From the NCBI RefSeq assembly GCF_000741715.1, contig NZ_JGZN01000003.1, positions 248,001 through 312,000 on the forward strand: DNA of 64,000 bases, given 5' to 3'. The position numbers were made by a program, and so were the translations under genes. Source of the DNA: Bifidobacterium saguini DSM 23967 (GTDB lineage: Bacteria > Actinomycetota > Actinomycetes > Actinomycetales > Bifidobacteriaceae). Below the pieces are notes generated by a model. That model had not been told where the DNA came from, searched no databases, and saw only the letters and a list, made by a program, of their open reading frames with translations. This document shows, piece after piece, positions 30,694 to 39,753 of this stretch (position 1 is the first letter of the stretch; each line of letters opens with the position of its first letter).

Positions 30694-31619
30694 TGGTTAT
30701 TTCTAGCGGCGAGGAGCTACAAGCTCAGCGTTCCGATTTTGGTTTACGGTTGAGCAATTCGATGGCCAAATACGGACCATTATGTGTCGGTATTGACCCG
30801 CATCGAAAGCTCCTCACCGACTGGGGATATAACGTCGACGCCGAAGGCGCTGAACTCTTCTCTATGCGCATGCTGCAGGCCGCCAATGGCAGGGCTGCAG
30901 CCGTGAAATTCCAATCATCTATGTTCGAGCGTTACGGATCCAAAGGATTCGAAGCGCTCGAGCGTGTGCTCTACGCAGCACGCCAGATGGGTGTCATCAC
31001 CATCGTGGACTGCTTGCACGGTGGCCTATCCACCACCATCTCCGCTATCGCCGATGCCTACTTCAAGCCGGGCGCACCAATGCTGGCCGATGCCATCACG
31101 CTGCTGCCATACTATGGCGCACGTTCCTTGAACGGTCTGATTTCCGAAGCCTTGGAAAACGGACGTGGTGTGTTCATCGCATCACTGACCTCGAACCCTG
31201 AAGGCATGAGCCTGCAGACGTCGATTCGTCAAAGTGGCGAATACAAGGGCCGCACCGTGGCCTATGGCATCGCATCCACCGCGCAGAAGCATAATGCCGG
31301 CATTGAAGGCATGGGTTCTGTGGGGCTGATTATCGGTGCGACCATCGGCCAGTGGATGCAGGATTCTGGTGTGGATCCCTCCAAGTTCACCGGCCCGATC
31401 TTGTCTCCCGGTTACGGCTGGCAGGGCGCGGAAGCCAAGGATTTGAAGACCGTGTTCAAGGGCACCCGTGGCAACGTGCTGGTTACGGTGTCCCGCTTCA
31501 TCGCTTCGCATGGTCCGGACATCGCGGCGCTGAGCCAAGCAACCGAATCCATTGCCTTGGACGTGCGCCAGGCACTGCTTGAAGCCACTGTTGAAGGCGA
31601 GAATACCCAAACAAAATAA
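30693..31619 (+). CDS. pyrF: Orotidine 5'-phosphate decarboxylase-like protein with altered active site
   Basis: 308 residues, aligned along its length with type 2 (mycobacterial-type) PyrF: FGLRLSNSMAKYGPLCVGID, AAVKFQSSMFERYGSKGF, FIASLTSNPEG and GPILSPGYGWQG. Family chemistry uses Asp, Lys and a DxKxxD motif. Asp35, Lys72 and Asp106 are present, but the motif reads DCLHGG, so the catalytic Lys is Leu108 and the second Asp is Gly111. His109 lies next to the lost Lys. It overlaps carB by one base, and gmk follows. Its operon position says PyrF, while the active site is unlike the family norm. No second pyrF is in the window. See findings. Confidence 0.85.
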
Positions 31620-31785
31620 CGTGGGTAATGGCTCTGTACATCTGCATAAGCGATATACGTATGTATAAAGGGGTCATAAGAATCCTGTCGGCGTGACTGC
31701 AAAACGCGCACAGAATATATCGGCATTTCGTAATGACAACGCCGATATTTTCATTACGAATCCAGGTTGTTATCGAGGAGGAACT

Positions 31786-32376
31786 ATGAGCGAACATACG
31801 CCTACAGGCCGTTTGATTGTGCTGACTGGCCCGACTGCTGTGGGCAAGGGAACCGTTGAAGCGAAGCTGCGCGCCGACCATCCGGAGGTGTGGGTTTCGG
31901 TTTCAGCCACCACCCGTCAGCCGCGCCCGGGCGAGGTCAATGGCGTGAACTATTGGTTCCTCACGGAAGATGAATTCGTGTCTAAGGAAAAGGCCGGCGA
32001 ATTCTTGGAAACCGCCGTGGTGCACGGCATGGCCCACTACGGTACCCTGTTGAAGCCGGTCGAAGAACACTTGGCTCAGGGTGTGCCCACGATTCTTGAA
32101 ATCGATCTGCAAGGTGCACGTCGCGTCAAGCAGCGCGCCGCCGAACTCGGCCTTGAAGTAGTGTATGTGTTCATCGCGCCGCCGAGTTTCGAGGAATTGA
32201 AGCGCCGCCTCATCAGTCGCGGCACCGAAACCCCGGAGCAGCAGGCTCGCCGTTTGGAAACCGCGAAGGTTGAATTGGCTGCGGAAAACGAATTCGATGT
32301 GACCATCGTCAATAACACCGTCGATCAGGCTGCTGAAGATCTCTGGAACGTTATCGCCAAGGAATACGGCCTGTAA
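31786..32376 (+). CDS. gmk: Guanylate kinase
   Basis: 196 residues from the ATG at 31786 with a GAGGAGG ribosome site; a longer frame upstream is not needed. The P-loop is LTGPTAVGKGTVEAKL. The GMP-binding region follows (SVSATTRQPRPGEVNGVNYW, EFLETAVVHGMAHYGT), and then LEIDLQGARRVK and LISRGTETPEQQARRL. It phosphorylates GMP to GDP. The P-loop reads GPTAVGKG rather than the common GPSGVGKG. It follows pyrF by 166 bases and is probably partly co-transcribed with it. Confidence 0.97.
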   Translation: MSEHTPTGRLIVLTGPTAVGKGTVEAKLRADHPEVWVSVSATTRQPRPGEVNGVNYWFLTEDEFVSKEKAGEFLETAVVHGMAHYGTLLKPVEEHLAQGVPTILEIDLQGARRVKQRAAELGLEVVYVFIAPPSFEELKRRLISRGTETPEQQARRLETAKVELAAENEFDVTIVNNTVDQAAEDLWNVIAKEYGL

Positions 32377-32464
32377 AAGCCCCGCACATAGGCAAGAACA
32401 GCTCCATACATTTATCGGCGGTTCTTACTTAACAAATCGGTGGAATGCTCCTACCGTATGAGGT

Positions 32465-32788
32465 ATGAGCATTCCAACCAAATATCCAATGAAGCAATAT
32501 CTGGCTGGCATCGTTGAAGCTCTGAAGTCCGCTCCAGGCAATGGTGCCAACCCCAATGATGTGGAAACCATTCGTTTCTACTCTGAACTTGGCAATGACG
32601 CGCCCGACTCGCAATGGCCGAACGTGCTGGTAGCCATCGCACATGTCACCAAGGCCGCTTCCTATGACCCGCAGGTCAAGAAAGCTTTCGCTGATGCAGG
32701 CGGTTTCGGCTATGTGAAAGATGCTCAGCATGCCATTATGGAGTCGTTGACCGTGGATGCTGAAAAACTAGTCGCCAAACGCGGGTGA
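32465..32788 (+). CDS. Small hypothetical protein
   Basis: 107 residues without signal peptide or membrane segment, mixed charge, probably helical (DPQVKKAFADAGGFGYVKDA). The codon choice resembles neighbouring genes, and a clear terminator follows at 32803, which supports a real gene. The ribosome site is weak (TGAGGT next to the ATG); an alternative start is the ATG seven codons later. I do not recognise a family. It lies 88 bases after gmk on the same strand. Confidence 0.6.
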   Translation: MSIPTKYPMKQYLAGIVEALKSAPGNGANPNDVETIRFYSELGNDAPDSQWPNVLVAIAHVTKAASYDPQVKKAFADAGGFGYVKDAQHAIMESLTVDAEKLVAKRG

Positions 32789-32802
32789 CCGCAGCTAAGC
32801 AC

Positions 32803-32832
32803 ATGAAGCCCCTCACAAAGAGGGGCTTCATT
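32803..32832. terminator. Bidirectional terminator
   Basis: ATGAAGCCCCTC pairs with GAGGGGCTTCAT around ACAAAG. It lies between the convergent small hypothetical gene and the exonuclease gene. Confidence 0.85.
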
Positions 32833-32846
32833 GGTATTGCCTCGAA

Positions 32847-33557
32847 TTACCGAAGCACAAGCTGCTGATGAAGAATCTCGGCACTGGTTTTCGCCGGTAC
32901 CGTTCGCCAATCAATAGTCGAAGCCTCGCAATGTTCCGCGGTGTACTGATGCATCCATTCCAAGCATTCCTGCGTCTGAATGGCATCGCTTAATGCGCGG
33001 TGCTCCTCGTTGTCCGCAATGCCAAATCGAACGATGAGATCAGCCAAACGATGATGTTTGAACTCAGGGAATAGTACTCGACTGATCTGCATGGTGTCAT
33101 AATCCATGCAGGCAAACGGCGAACCTGCGATATGACGGGTGTTGTAGTCAAGGAACCGTAAATCAAAACTGACATTATGGCCGACAATCGGTTCTGCAAT
33201 GGATTCCCGCTGTGAATCGGCAGCAAGCCAATTGATAAACCGGGGGAGCACATCGTCAATCGGGTCCAGGTCCGCCACCATAGCATCGTTAATGCCGGTC
33301 AACGCCGTTATTTGTCGGGGGATCGGACGCAGCGGATTCACCAGTTCCTGAAACTGGTCGACAATTCGCCCATCGCGCACGCGAACGGCACCGATCTCCG
33401 TAATCGCACAACGATTCGGGTAGAAGCCGGTGGTCTCCAAATCCAGTGTCACATAATCGCGCGGAAAACCTAATGCATCCAGCTCAGATGGCACCTCGTG
33501 CTGCATTGCCTTGATTCCATTAGGCCTTCCGAAAACAGTAATGCCGGAATTCGTCAC
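32847..33557 (-). CDS. DnaQ-like 3'-5' exonuclease
   Basis: 236 residues from a GTG with GAGGAG six bases upstream. The three exonuclease motifs are complete: Exo I VTLDLETTGFYP, Exo II GHNVSFDLRFLD and Exo III HRALSDAIQT with the catalytic His. The preceding segment ITEIGAVRVRDGRI is also typical. About 35 residues precede the domain and 45 follow it. It may act as a proofreading epsilon-type subunit or a separate DNA or RNA 3'-5' exonuclease; with no second domain I cannot choose. It is transcribed alone, divergent from nothing obvious. Confidence 0.92.
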   Translation of the reverse strand: MTNSGITVFGRPNGIKAMQHEVPSELDALGFPRDYVTLDLETTGFYPNRCAITEIGAVRVRDGRIVDQFQELVNPLRPIPRQITALTGINDAMVADLDPIDDVLPRFINWLAADSQRESIAEPIVGHNVSFDLRFLDYNTRHIAGSPFACMDYDTMQISRVLFPEFKHHRLADLIVRFGIADNEEHRALSDAIQTQECLEWMHQYTAEHCEASTIDWRTVPAKTSAEILHQQLVLR

Positions 33558-33650
33558 GATGGCTCCTCGTTGCTGTAAGTATCAGTTCACATGCTTGCAC
33601 GCATGCTGCACATGCTCGCTTGGATATTGTAACGGAATCAACATAGTAAG

Positions 33651-33706
33651 ACCCCGTTGGTGTGGCTATATCTTGCTGATGAATCAGCTGAACACACCAA
33701 CGGGGT
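33651..33706 (-). terminator. Terminator hairpin after the Pro/Gln-rich gene
   Basis: ACCCCGTTGGTGTG (33651-33664) pairs with CACACCAACGGGGT (33693-33706). The 28-base loop contains its own CTGATGAATCAG palindrome. It is located just downstream of the reverse-strand gene ending at 33736. Confidence 0.7.
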
Positions 33707-33735
33707 TCGGGGCTATTGGAGCCGGATTGCGGGAA

Positions 33736-35085
33736 TTACTTCACTTGTTCGGTGATGATATCCTGCAGCTTATCGGTCAGATCGTTGAGTTCCTTTGATG
33801 GATTAGCATTGTCCTCCGCATCCCTGAACTCATCGCTGAGCTTGGTCGAAGCGTCATAGGGGAACTGCAAATCATAGAATTTGTTGATGAGGCTATACAT
33901 CTGGTCGTAGGCATCGGTACCGTATTCGATGGTGTTCGGATCGCCCAACGCTTGCATTTGCTTGAGAATCTCGCTCGCCGAAGCCAGATAGTCCTTGAGT
34001 GATTTCGCATATTCCGGAATGCCACTGACCTTGGAATCCGTGAGCTTATCCAAAGCGGCAGTGCATTCAGAAATATAGGTATCGTACTCGCTGTAAAAAC
34101 CGCTATCGTACAGCGATGCAGTAGGCGCTTCATCGCAAGCTTTAGTTGCTTCGCTCATTGGCACGGCGGTGTCGGCAAGATTATTCGCCCAAGTGGAGAA
34201 TTTCTTCGCCTTGGCCTGATATTTGTCAAACGCTTGTTTGACATCCTCATCCTTCTGATAAGCCTTCATCTGAGTGAACTGAGTGTTTGCATCATCGAAT
34301 GCCTTCACCTTGGTCTTGATTTTGGCTGCATCATCCTTGGTGAATTTGGAGGATGAACTATACGACGTAGCCATAGCATCGACTAGGCTGGCGGAAACCT
34401 TGCTGTACTTCGTGTACATTGCTGTGGTTTGCTGGTGCGCGTCAATATAGTCGTCTTGAGTGAGCGAACCGGGTTTCACCACAAACACCACAATAAGAAT
34501 GATGACAACGACAGCTGCAACAGCGCCGACGATGATGCCGATAAGCGACTTCTGCGAGAGCTTCTTCTTAGGTGCCGGAACGCCCGGTTGTTGCGGATAA
34601 CCGGGAATTGGCTGGCCGGGTGGCACTGGTGCGCCGGGACGAGCGGGCATGGGCTGCTGCCATGCCGGAATGTTTTGCCCAGGTTGCGCGGGTTGTCCCT
34701 GATTATTCGGTGCGAATTGATGCTGATTGGGAATTGGCTGGCCCGGTTGCTGCCACGGCGCGGATTGTCCGGATGGTCCTTGAACAGGCTGCTGAGGGTA
34801 ATAGTGCGGCTGGCCTGACTGATTGGTTGGAACAGTTTGATGGGGCAGTGGCTGTTGCCAAGGTGCCGGTGATTGCTGCCAGGGTTGTGGCTGTTGTGGT
34901 TGCTGTGGCTGTCCCGGAGCGGCTTGTTGTTGCCAGGGCTGTGACTGGTTCAGCTGAGGCTGATGAGGCAACGGCTGTGCTGGATTGGAGGCAGGTTGGA
35001 CATCAGATACTGGAGTAGTCGACTGATCGAATGGTATCTGCTCATTGTTGTGCATGGGATCGTCGTTGGAATGTTCATCGCTCAT
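33736..35085 (-). CDS. Single-pass membrane protein with long Pro/Gln-rich cytoplasmic tail
   Basis: 449 residues. Residues about 30-172 are a low-complexity tail rich in Pro, Gln and Trp with repeated PWQQ units. A basic patch (KKKLSQKS) and one membrane helix (about 181-203) follow, and then a 245-residue external domain. The external domain is rich in Lys, Asp and Ala and probably helical (DDAAKIKTKVKAFDDANTQF), with two Cys (KACDEA and ISECTAA) that may pair. Such tails are common in actinobacterial membrane proteins. Function is unknown. It is divergent from the Tet(M)-like gene with 236 bases between. The start at the ATG at 35085 has AAAGGA upstream. Confidence 0.88.
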   Translation of the reverse strand: MSDEHSNDDPMHNNEQIPFDQSTTPVSDVQPASNPAQPLPHQPQLNQSQPWQQQAAPGQPQQPQQPQPWQQSPAPWQQPLPHQTVPTNQSGQPHYYPQQPVQGPSGQSAPWQQPGQPIPNQHQFAPNNQGQPAQPGQNIPAWQQPMPARPGAPVPPGQPIPGYPQQPGVPAPKKKLSQKSLIGIIVGAVAAVVVIILIVVFVVKPGSLTQDDYIDAHQQTTAMYTKYSKVSASLVDAMATSYSSSSKFTKDDAAKIKTKVKAFDDANTQFTQMKAYQKDEDVKQAFDKYQAKAKKFSTWANNLADTAVPMSEATKACDEAPTASLYDSGFYSEYDTYISECTAALDKLTDSKVSGIPEYAKSLKDYLASASEILKQMQALGDPNTIEYGTDAYDQMYSLINKFYDLQFPYDASTKLSDEFRDAEDNANPSKELNDLTDKLQDIITEQVK

Positions 35086-35321
35086 GAACTTGAGTCCTTT
35101 CTCTCAACATTCGCTTTAGCCCAACTTTGGACTCCCCAAAAGTGAATGCTTACCACACAGCCTATCACCGCCCGCGATGGTTCAGAAGGCAACGACAGCA
35201 TTTCACAGATCGACAGAGCAATGCGTGCAGGTTGCACGTTACGCTCGGTACGCCTCGTCATCGTATATATTGGTGTGGTTGGTACGGCGACGAACTATGC
35301 CGGGCGGAAAGCGGGAATAGC

Positions 35322-37532
35322 ATGAAACGGATTGTGGCAGGCATTGTGGCGCATGTGGATGCTGGGAAAACCACATTATCCGAGGCGTTGCTGTATCGTT
35401 CCGGTGAAATCCGCAAGCTTGGCCGTGTGGATCATGGCGACGCTTTTTTGGATACGAATGCGTTGGAAAAGGCGCGAGGCATCACTATTTTTGCGCATCA
35501 GGCATTGGTGGAGCATGGCGACCTCAAGCTCACGTTGCTGGATACGCCGGGCCATGTGGATTTTGCCGCCGAAACCGAACGCGTATTGAACGTACTGGAT
35601 TATGCGATTCTGGTGGTATCTGGTACTGATGGAGTGCAGGGCCATACGGAAACGTTGTGGCGTTTGCTGGCACGGTATCATGTGCCGACGTTCATCTTCG
35701 TCAACAAATGCGATGCCGCGGGATTCGATAGGGAAGCGGTGCTGGCGCAACTGCGCAAACGATTAAGTGATGCGGTGTTCCCATTCCCGCTGGTAGAGGA
35801 CTGCGCTGATGCTGATGTCCCAGTGGATTTCGGCAATGACGCTGAAGACATCGCCACGCTTGATGAGCAGGCGATGAATGAATACCTGGAACAAGGCATA
35901 ATAACGGTTGAACGGGTACGCCGGATGATTCAATCGCGTGAGCTGTTCCCCGTTTACTTCGGCTCGGCTTTAAAGCTCGAAGGCGTGGAGGAATTCCTTG
36001 ACGGCATGGAGGTATTCACTCGGGAGCCTGATTGGCCGAATGATTTCGGGGCGCAAGTATTCAAAATCGCACACGATAATCAGCACAATCGTATGACATG
36101 GTTGCGCGTAACCGGTGGCGTGCTGAAGGCCAAAGAGATGGTGAGCGGTAATACTATCGTCGCGCCTGCACAGTCGGATGGCGAACAATGGCAGGAAAAA
36201 ATCGATCAGGTACGTATCTATAACGGAGCCAAATTCGAGACCGTGACCGAGGTGCCGGCAGGCGGCGTGTGCGCGGTCACCGGCCTGACCCGTACGTTCC
36301 CGGGCGCAGGATTGGGTGCTGAATCCAATGCCGAAGCACCGGTGTTGCAGCCAGTGCTTACGTACACGGTATTGCCGGCCGAGGCAGCCGGTATGGCTGA
36401 CTTAATGGCTTCCGGTAAAGCGTCAGCGGCAGGAGAGCGCGGCAATACGGCATCCGATGATGAGGACACGGACGAATCCACTGACGCTCGGGAATCATCG
36501 CCCGCTGAGCCGGTGATGATTCCGAAGTTCGATGATTTGACCTTACATAAGGTACTTGCTGCCTTGCGTGAACTCGAGGATGAAGATCCGCTGCTGCACG
36601 TGATCTGGGTGGAGCGGCTGCAGGAAATCCATGTGCAGCTGATGGGTGCCGTGCAACTGGAGATTATTCAACAGACATTGTCCGAACGATTCGGATTGAA
36701 TGTGGCGTTTGGTGCGGGCTCGATTCTGTATCGTGAAACGATTACCGAGGCGATTGAAGGCGTTGGCCATTTCGAGCCATTGCGTCACTATGCCGAAGCG
36801 CATATTCTGCTGGAGCCAGGAGAGCCTGGAAGTGGCGTGAACGTAGCCTCCGCCATGTCCGAAAACGATTTGGACCGCAATTGGCAGCGACTGATTCTCA
36901 CCCATCTGACCGAACGCGAACATTTGGGTGTGCTGATTGGGGCGCCGCTCACCGATATCAAGATGACCTTGGTGGCTGGCAAAGCGCACTTGAAGCATAC
37001 GGAAGGCGGTGACTTCCGCCAAGCCACGTACCGTGCGATTCGCCAAGGATTGATGGAAGCGCATACCGGCGTGATCGGCCATCCGCAAACGCCGGTTGAT
37101 GAACGTCCGGATACCAGTGAAGTGGGCAATTGCCGCATTCTGGAACCGTGGTATCGGTTCAGATTGGAAGTGCCGAGCGAGATGATCGGCCGTGCGATGA
37201 GCGATATTCAGCGTATGGCCGGCACTTTCGATTCACCTGCCGATGATGGCGAATATGCGGTGATTACGGGTTCCGCTCCGGTTTCCGAAATGCGTGATTA
37301 CGCAATGGACGTCAGCCAGTACACGCATGGCCGCGGCCGATTCTCTGCAACTTTCGGCGGATACCGGCCATGCCATAACGAAGATCAGGTGATTCGCGCA
37401 GCGCAATATGATCCGGAATCAGATTTGGACAATACTCCGGATTCGGTCTTCTGCGCCCACGGTGCCGGCTATCCAGTCAAATGGTACAAAGTCCCGGAAT
37501 TCAAGCACCTCGATTACGCCTACCAAATCTGA
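35322..37532 (+). CDS. Tet(M)/EF-G-like translational GTPase (ribosomal protection-type family)
   Basis: 736 residues from the ATG at 35322. The GTPase motifs are intact: AHVDAGKTT (G1), RGITIF (switch I), DTPGHVDF (G3), NKCD (G4) and GSALK (G5). EF-G domains II-V follow (LHVIWVERLQEIHVQLMG, SEMIGRAMSDIQRMAG). It differs from true Tet(M)/Tet(O), which are about 640 residues: an acidic Ser/Thr/Glu insertion occupies about 362-398, the C-terminus is longer, and the domain IV tip reads KHTEGGDFRQATYR instead of YSPVSTPADFR. It therefore fits a chromosomal family of Tet-like GTPases whose link to tetracycline resistance is unproven. Its end overlaps the convergent esterase by 13 bases. Confidence 0.88.
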   Translation: MKRIVAGIVAHVDAGKTTLSEALLYRSGEIRKLGRVDHGDAFLDTNALEKARGITIFAHQALVEHGDLKLTLLDTPGHVDFAAETERVLNVLDYAILVVSGTDGVQGHTETLWRLLARYHVPTFIFVNKCDAAGFDREAVLAQLRKRLSDAVFPFPLVEDCADADVPVDFGNDAEDIATLDEQAMNEYLEQGIITVERVRRMIQSRELFPVYFGSALKLEGVEEFLDGMEVFTREPDWPNDFGAQVFKIAHDNQHNRMTWLRVTGGVLKAKEMVSGNTIVAPAQSDGEQWQEKIDQVRIYNGAKFETVTEVPAGGVCAVTGLTRTFPGAGLGAESNAEAPVLQPVLTYTVLPAEAAGMADLMASGKASAAGERGNTASDDEDTDESTDARESSPAEPVMIPKFDDLTLHKVLAALRELEDEDPLLHVIWVERLQEIHVQLMGAVQLEIIQQTLSERFGLNVAFGAGSILYRETITEAIEGVGHFEPLRHYAEAHILLEPGEPGSGVNVASAMSENDLDRNWQRLILTHLTEREHLGVLIGAPLTDIKMTLVAGKAHLKHTEGGDFRQATYRAIRQGLMEAHTGVIGHPQTPVDERPDTSEVGNCRILEPWYRFRLEVPSEMIGRAMSDIQRMAGTFDSPADDGEYAVITGSAPVSEMRDYAMDVSQYTHGRGRFSATFGGYRPCHNEDQVIRAAQYDPESDLDNTPDSVFCAHGAGYPVKWYKVPEFKHLDYAYQI

Positions 37533-38170
37533 GGGCGAACGAAGCTGTTTGATTCTAGGAATCGCTGAATATCGCGCATTTCCGGCATGTTGATGGAGTG
37601 TGCCATACCGGGGTAGATCTGCTCGGTCAGCTTGCTATGGGCAGCCCAGAAATCGCTCATGGCCTGTACGTCAGCAGCGGGGAAAATATCGTCGATTGAG
37701 CCGTGGCCATAGAACACCGGGCGTTGCAGGGCTTTCAGCTCCTCGTCGCCGGGCATTGCGCCCGGAGCAAGCCAGCCGGAACAGGAAACAGCGGCAGCAT
37801 ACCGTTCAGGATTGAAGCGCAGCATATGGCAGGCCAATAGTCCACCTTGCGAGAATCCCATCGTCACCACAGGGCGATTAGCAGGAATGTTCTCACTGAC
37901 CCACGTATCGATGGCTTGCGCGGCTTCGAGCGCCTGCACATCAAGGGAAGCGCCTTCCGGCACGCCCTCATGAGCCCAATCGCCAAACCATGTGTACCCC
38001 ATGCCATAAGCGATAGGAGCCTGCAAACTGGCATAATCAGCCGAGCCCGCGCCACAATAGTTCAATAAATCAGGCAAATCATATTCATTGGAACCCCAGC
38101 CATGCAGCAGCAGGAACACAGGAGCGGAATCCGGGCCATTCAAACGGGTCAAAGCCTTCGTGATCTTCAT
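37520..38170 (-). CDS. Alpha/beta hydrolase, phospholipase/carboxylesterase family
   Basis: 216 residues, the usual length for this family. LLLHGWGSNEYD forms the oxyanion region, GFSQGGLL holds the nucleophile Ser, HGSIDDIFP the Asp, and GMAHSI the His. The related eukaryotic enzymes are acyl-protein thioesterases; bacterial members hydrolyse short esters. No signal peptide, so cytoplasmic. It is transcribed alone. The last 13 bases overlap the end of the Tet(M)-like gene on the other strand. Confidence 0.92.
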   Translation of the reverse strand: MKITKALTRLNGPDSAPVFLLLHGWGSNEYDLPDLLNYCGAGSADYASLQAPIAYGMGYTWFGDWAHEGVPEGASLDVQALEAAQAIDTWVSENIPANRPVVTMGFSQGGLLACHMLRFNPERYAAAVSCSGWLAPGAMPGDEELKALQRPVFYGHGSIDDIFPAADVQAMSDFWAAHSKLTEQIYPGMAHSINMPEMRDIQRFLESNSFVRPQIW

Positions 38171-38217
38171 AGTTCCCCTAGTCTAGTAGCCTCATCGCTC
38201 ACACTGCATTCATAAGA

Positions 38218-38315
38218 CCCTATAACCAACCTCTATAACCAAACGGTATCGTTGAGCGCTGAAATACTTTACGATTACCAGCGGGGGCTTGAATATATCG
38301 ATTGTTCAGCCCCCG
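38218..38315. promoter_or_regulatory. Leader region with direct repeats and hairpin upstream of ABC operon
   Basis: The 262-base gap before the transporter genes contains CTATAACCAA twice (from about 38220 and 38234). A perfect 8-base stem CGGGGGCT/AGCCCCCG follows at 38282-38289 and 38308-38315 around an AT-rich loop. The stem is not followed by a T tract, so it is a poor terminator. A control site for amino acid supply is plausible. I could not match it to a known riboswitch or T-box. Confidence 0.35.
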
Positions 38316-38432
38316 AATCGTTTCTTGCACATGATGCCCTATCCGGTTGCGGCATCGTGATCATGATGAACGCTATTGAAGAGACTAAGAGACAACAAGA
38401 CATGAGAGAGCTGAAGAGAAAGGAGTGCGTCC

Positions 38433-39092
38433 GTGGCATTTGACTGGTCGTTTGTACAACGCTACGCACCCTTCTTCGTCAACGGCACCTTAATGACCAT
38501 ATTCATTTCGGTGTTCGGCATCCTGCTCGCCATAGCAGTGGGACTGATTTGCGCTGGCATAGAAATCGCTCGCATTCCCGTGGCCCGTCAGATAGTACGC
38601 GTGTACATTGAGCTAAGCCGCAACACCCCGCTGCTGGTGCAACTGTATTTCCTATACTTCGGCCTGCCCAAACTGGGTGTGGTCTGGTCGGCTCAAACCT
38701 GCGCCATCGTCGGTCTCGGATTCCTTGGCGGCTCCTATATGGCCGAAGCCATGCGCGGCGGATTGGAATCGGTGCCGAATGTGCAGCGCGAAACCGCTTA
38801 CGTGCTGGGCCTGACACCACTGCAATCCATTACCCGAGTAGTGCTGCCGCAAGCCATTTCCACCGCGGTACCCGGACTGGTGGCCAACGTGATCTTCCTG
38901 TTCAAGGAATCCAGCGTGGTCTCCGCCATCGCGCTCGCAGACGTGATGTATATGGCCAAGGATCTGATCGGCATGTATTACAGCACCTATGAGTCACTGT
39001 TCATGCTGATCGTGGCCTACTTGGTGATTCTGCTGCCGATTTCTATCTTCGGTACATGGTTGGAGAGGAGGTTTGACTATGCACGGCGCTGA
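38433..39092 (+). CDS. Polar amino acid ABC transporter permease (first)
   Basis: 219 residues, GTG start with AAAGGAG upstream. HisM/GlnP family: about five helices, with the family segments YIELSRNTPLLVQLYFLYFG and the EAA loop TAYVLGLTPLQSITRVVLPQA. It forms the membrane channel together with the next permease; its end overlaps that gene by 14 bases. The operon order is permease, permease, ATPase, binding protein. The cargo is a polar amino acid; sulfur amino acids are suggested by the enzymes downstream. Confidence 0.94.
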   Translation: MAFDWSFVQRYAPFFVNGTLMTIFISVFGILLAIAVGLICAGIEIARIPVARQIVRVYIELSRNTPLLVQLYFLYFGLPKLGVVWSAQTCAIVGLGFLGGSYMAEAMRGGLESVPNVQRETAYVLGLTPLQSITRVVLPQAISTAVPGLVANVIFLFKESSVVSAIALADVMYMAKDLIGMYYSTYESLFMLIVAYLVILLPISIFGTWLERRFDYARR

Positions 39093-39753
39093 AATTCTTC
39101 TTCAACCGGGAGTCTTCCCCCGTTTGTTGCAAGGACTGTGGGTCACCGTTTGGATTGCCGGCGTATCCGTAGGCGTATCCATTCCCGTGGGTCTGCTGGT
39201 CGGCTGGCTGATGACATTGAAGAACCCGGTGGTGCGCGCCATCATGCGCGTCTACCTTGACTTCATTCGTATCATGCCGCAGCTGGCCTTGCTGTTTCTC
39301 GCCTACTACGGTTTTGCCCGCTGGTTCGATTGGAATCTGGATGCTACTGGCGCTTGCGTGCTCGTGTTTATTCTGTGGGGCGGTGCGGAACTTGGCGATC
39401 TGGTACGTGGCGCATTGCAGTCGATTCCCAAAGCGCAATACGAATCCAGCTATGTGCTTGGCTTGAGCCCGTGGCAGACGTTCTCCCGAGTGATTCTGCC
39501 GCAGGCCGTGCGTAGACTGCTGCCAGCCAGCGTGAACCTGGCCACGCGCATTGTGAAAACCACTTCATTGGCTGTGCTGCTTGGTGTGGTCGAAGTGATC
39601 AAGGTGGGCCAGCAGATTATCGACGCCAACCGATTCCAATTCCCCACAGGAACCTTGTGGATTTACGGAGCAATCTTCTTCATGTACTTCATTGTGTGCT
39701 GGCCGCTGTCCATCGTGGCCCGCCGTCTGGAAAAGAGGTGGTCGCATGACTGA
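39079..39753 (+). CDS. Polar amino acid ABC transporter permease (second)
   Basis: 224 residues from the ATG at 39079, six bases after GGAGGT. Same family as the preceding gene: VYLDFIRIMPQLALLFLAYYG, then EAA loop SSYVLGLSPWQTFSRVILPQ. It should form a heterodimer with the upstream permease. It overlaps the ATPase start by 8 bases and the first permease by 14, so all three are translationally coupled. Confidence 0.94.
   Translation: MHGAEILLQPGVFPRLLQGLWVTVWIAGVSVGVSIPVGLLVGWLMTLKNPVVRAIMRVYLDFIRIMPQLALLFLAYYGFARWFDWNLDATGACVLVFILWGGAELGDLVRGALQSIPKAQYESSYVLGLSPWQTFSRVILPQAVRRLLPASVNLATRIVKTTSLAVLLGVVEVIKVGQQIIDANRFQFPTGTLWIYGAIFFMYFIVCWPLSIVARRLEKRWSHD

Noticed and set aside
35322-37532. 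Acquired tetracycline resistance gene tet(M)/tet(W)
   Set aside because: Length, domain IV tip and acidic insertion differ from true resistance proteins, and there is no mobile element around it.
38171-38432. T-box or SAM riboswitch before the amino acid transporter
   Set aside because: No T-box sequence, no terminator with a competing antiterminator, and no SAM-type core could be recognised. Only a simple stem and a direct repeat are visible.
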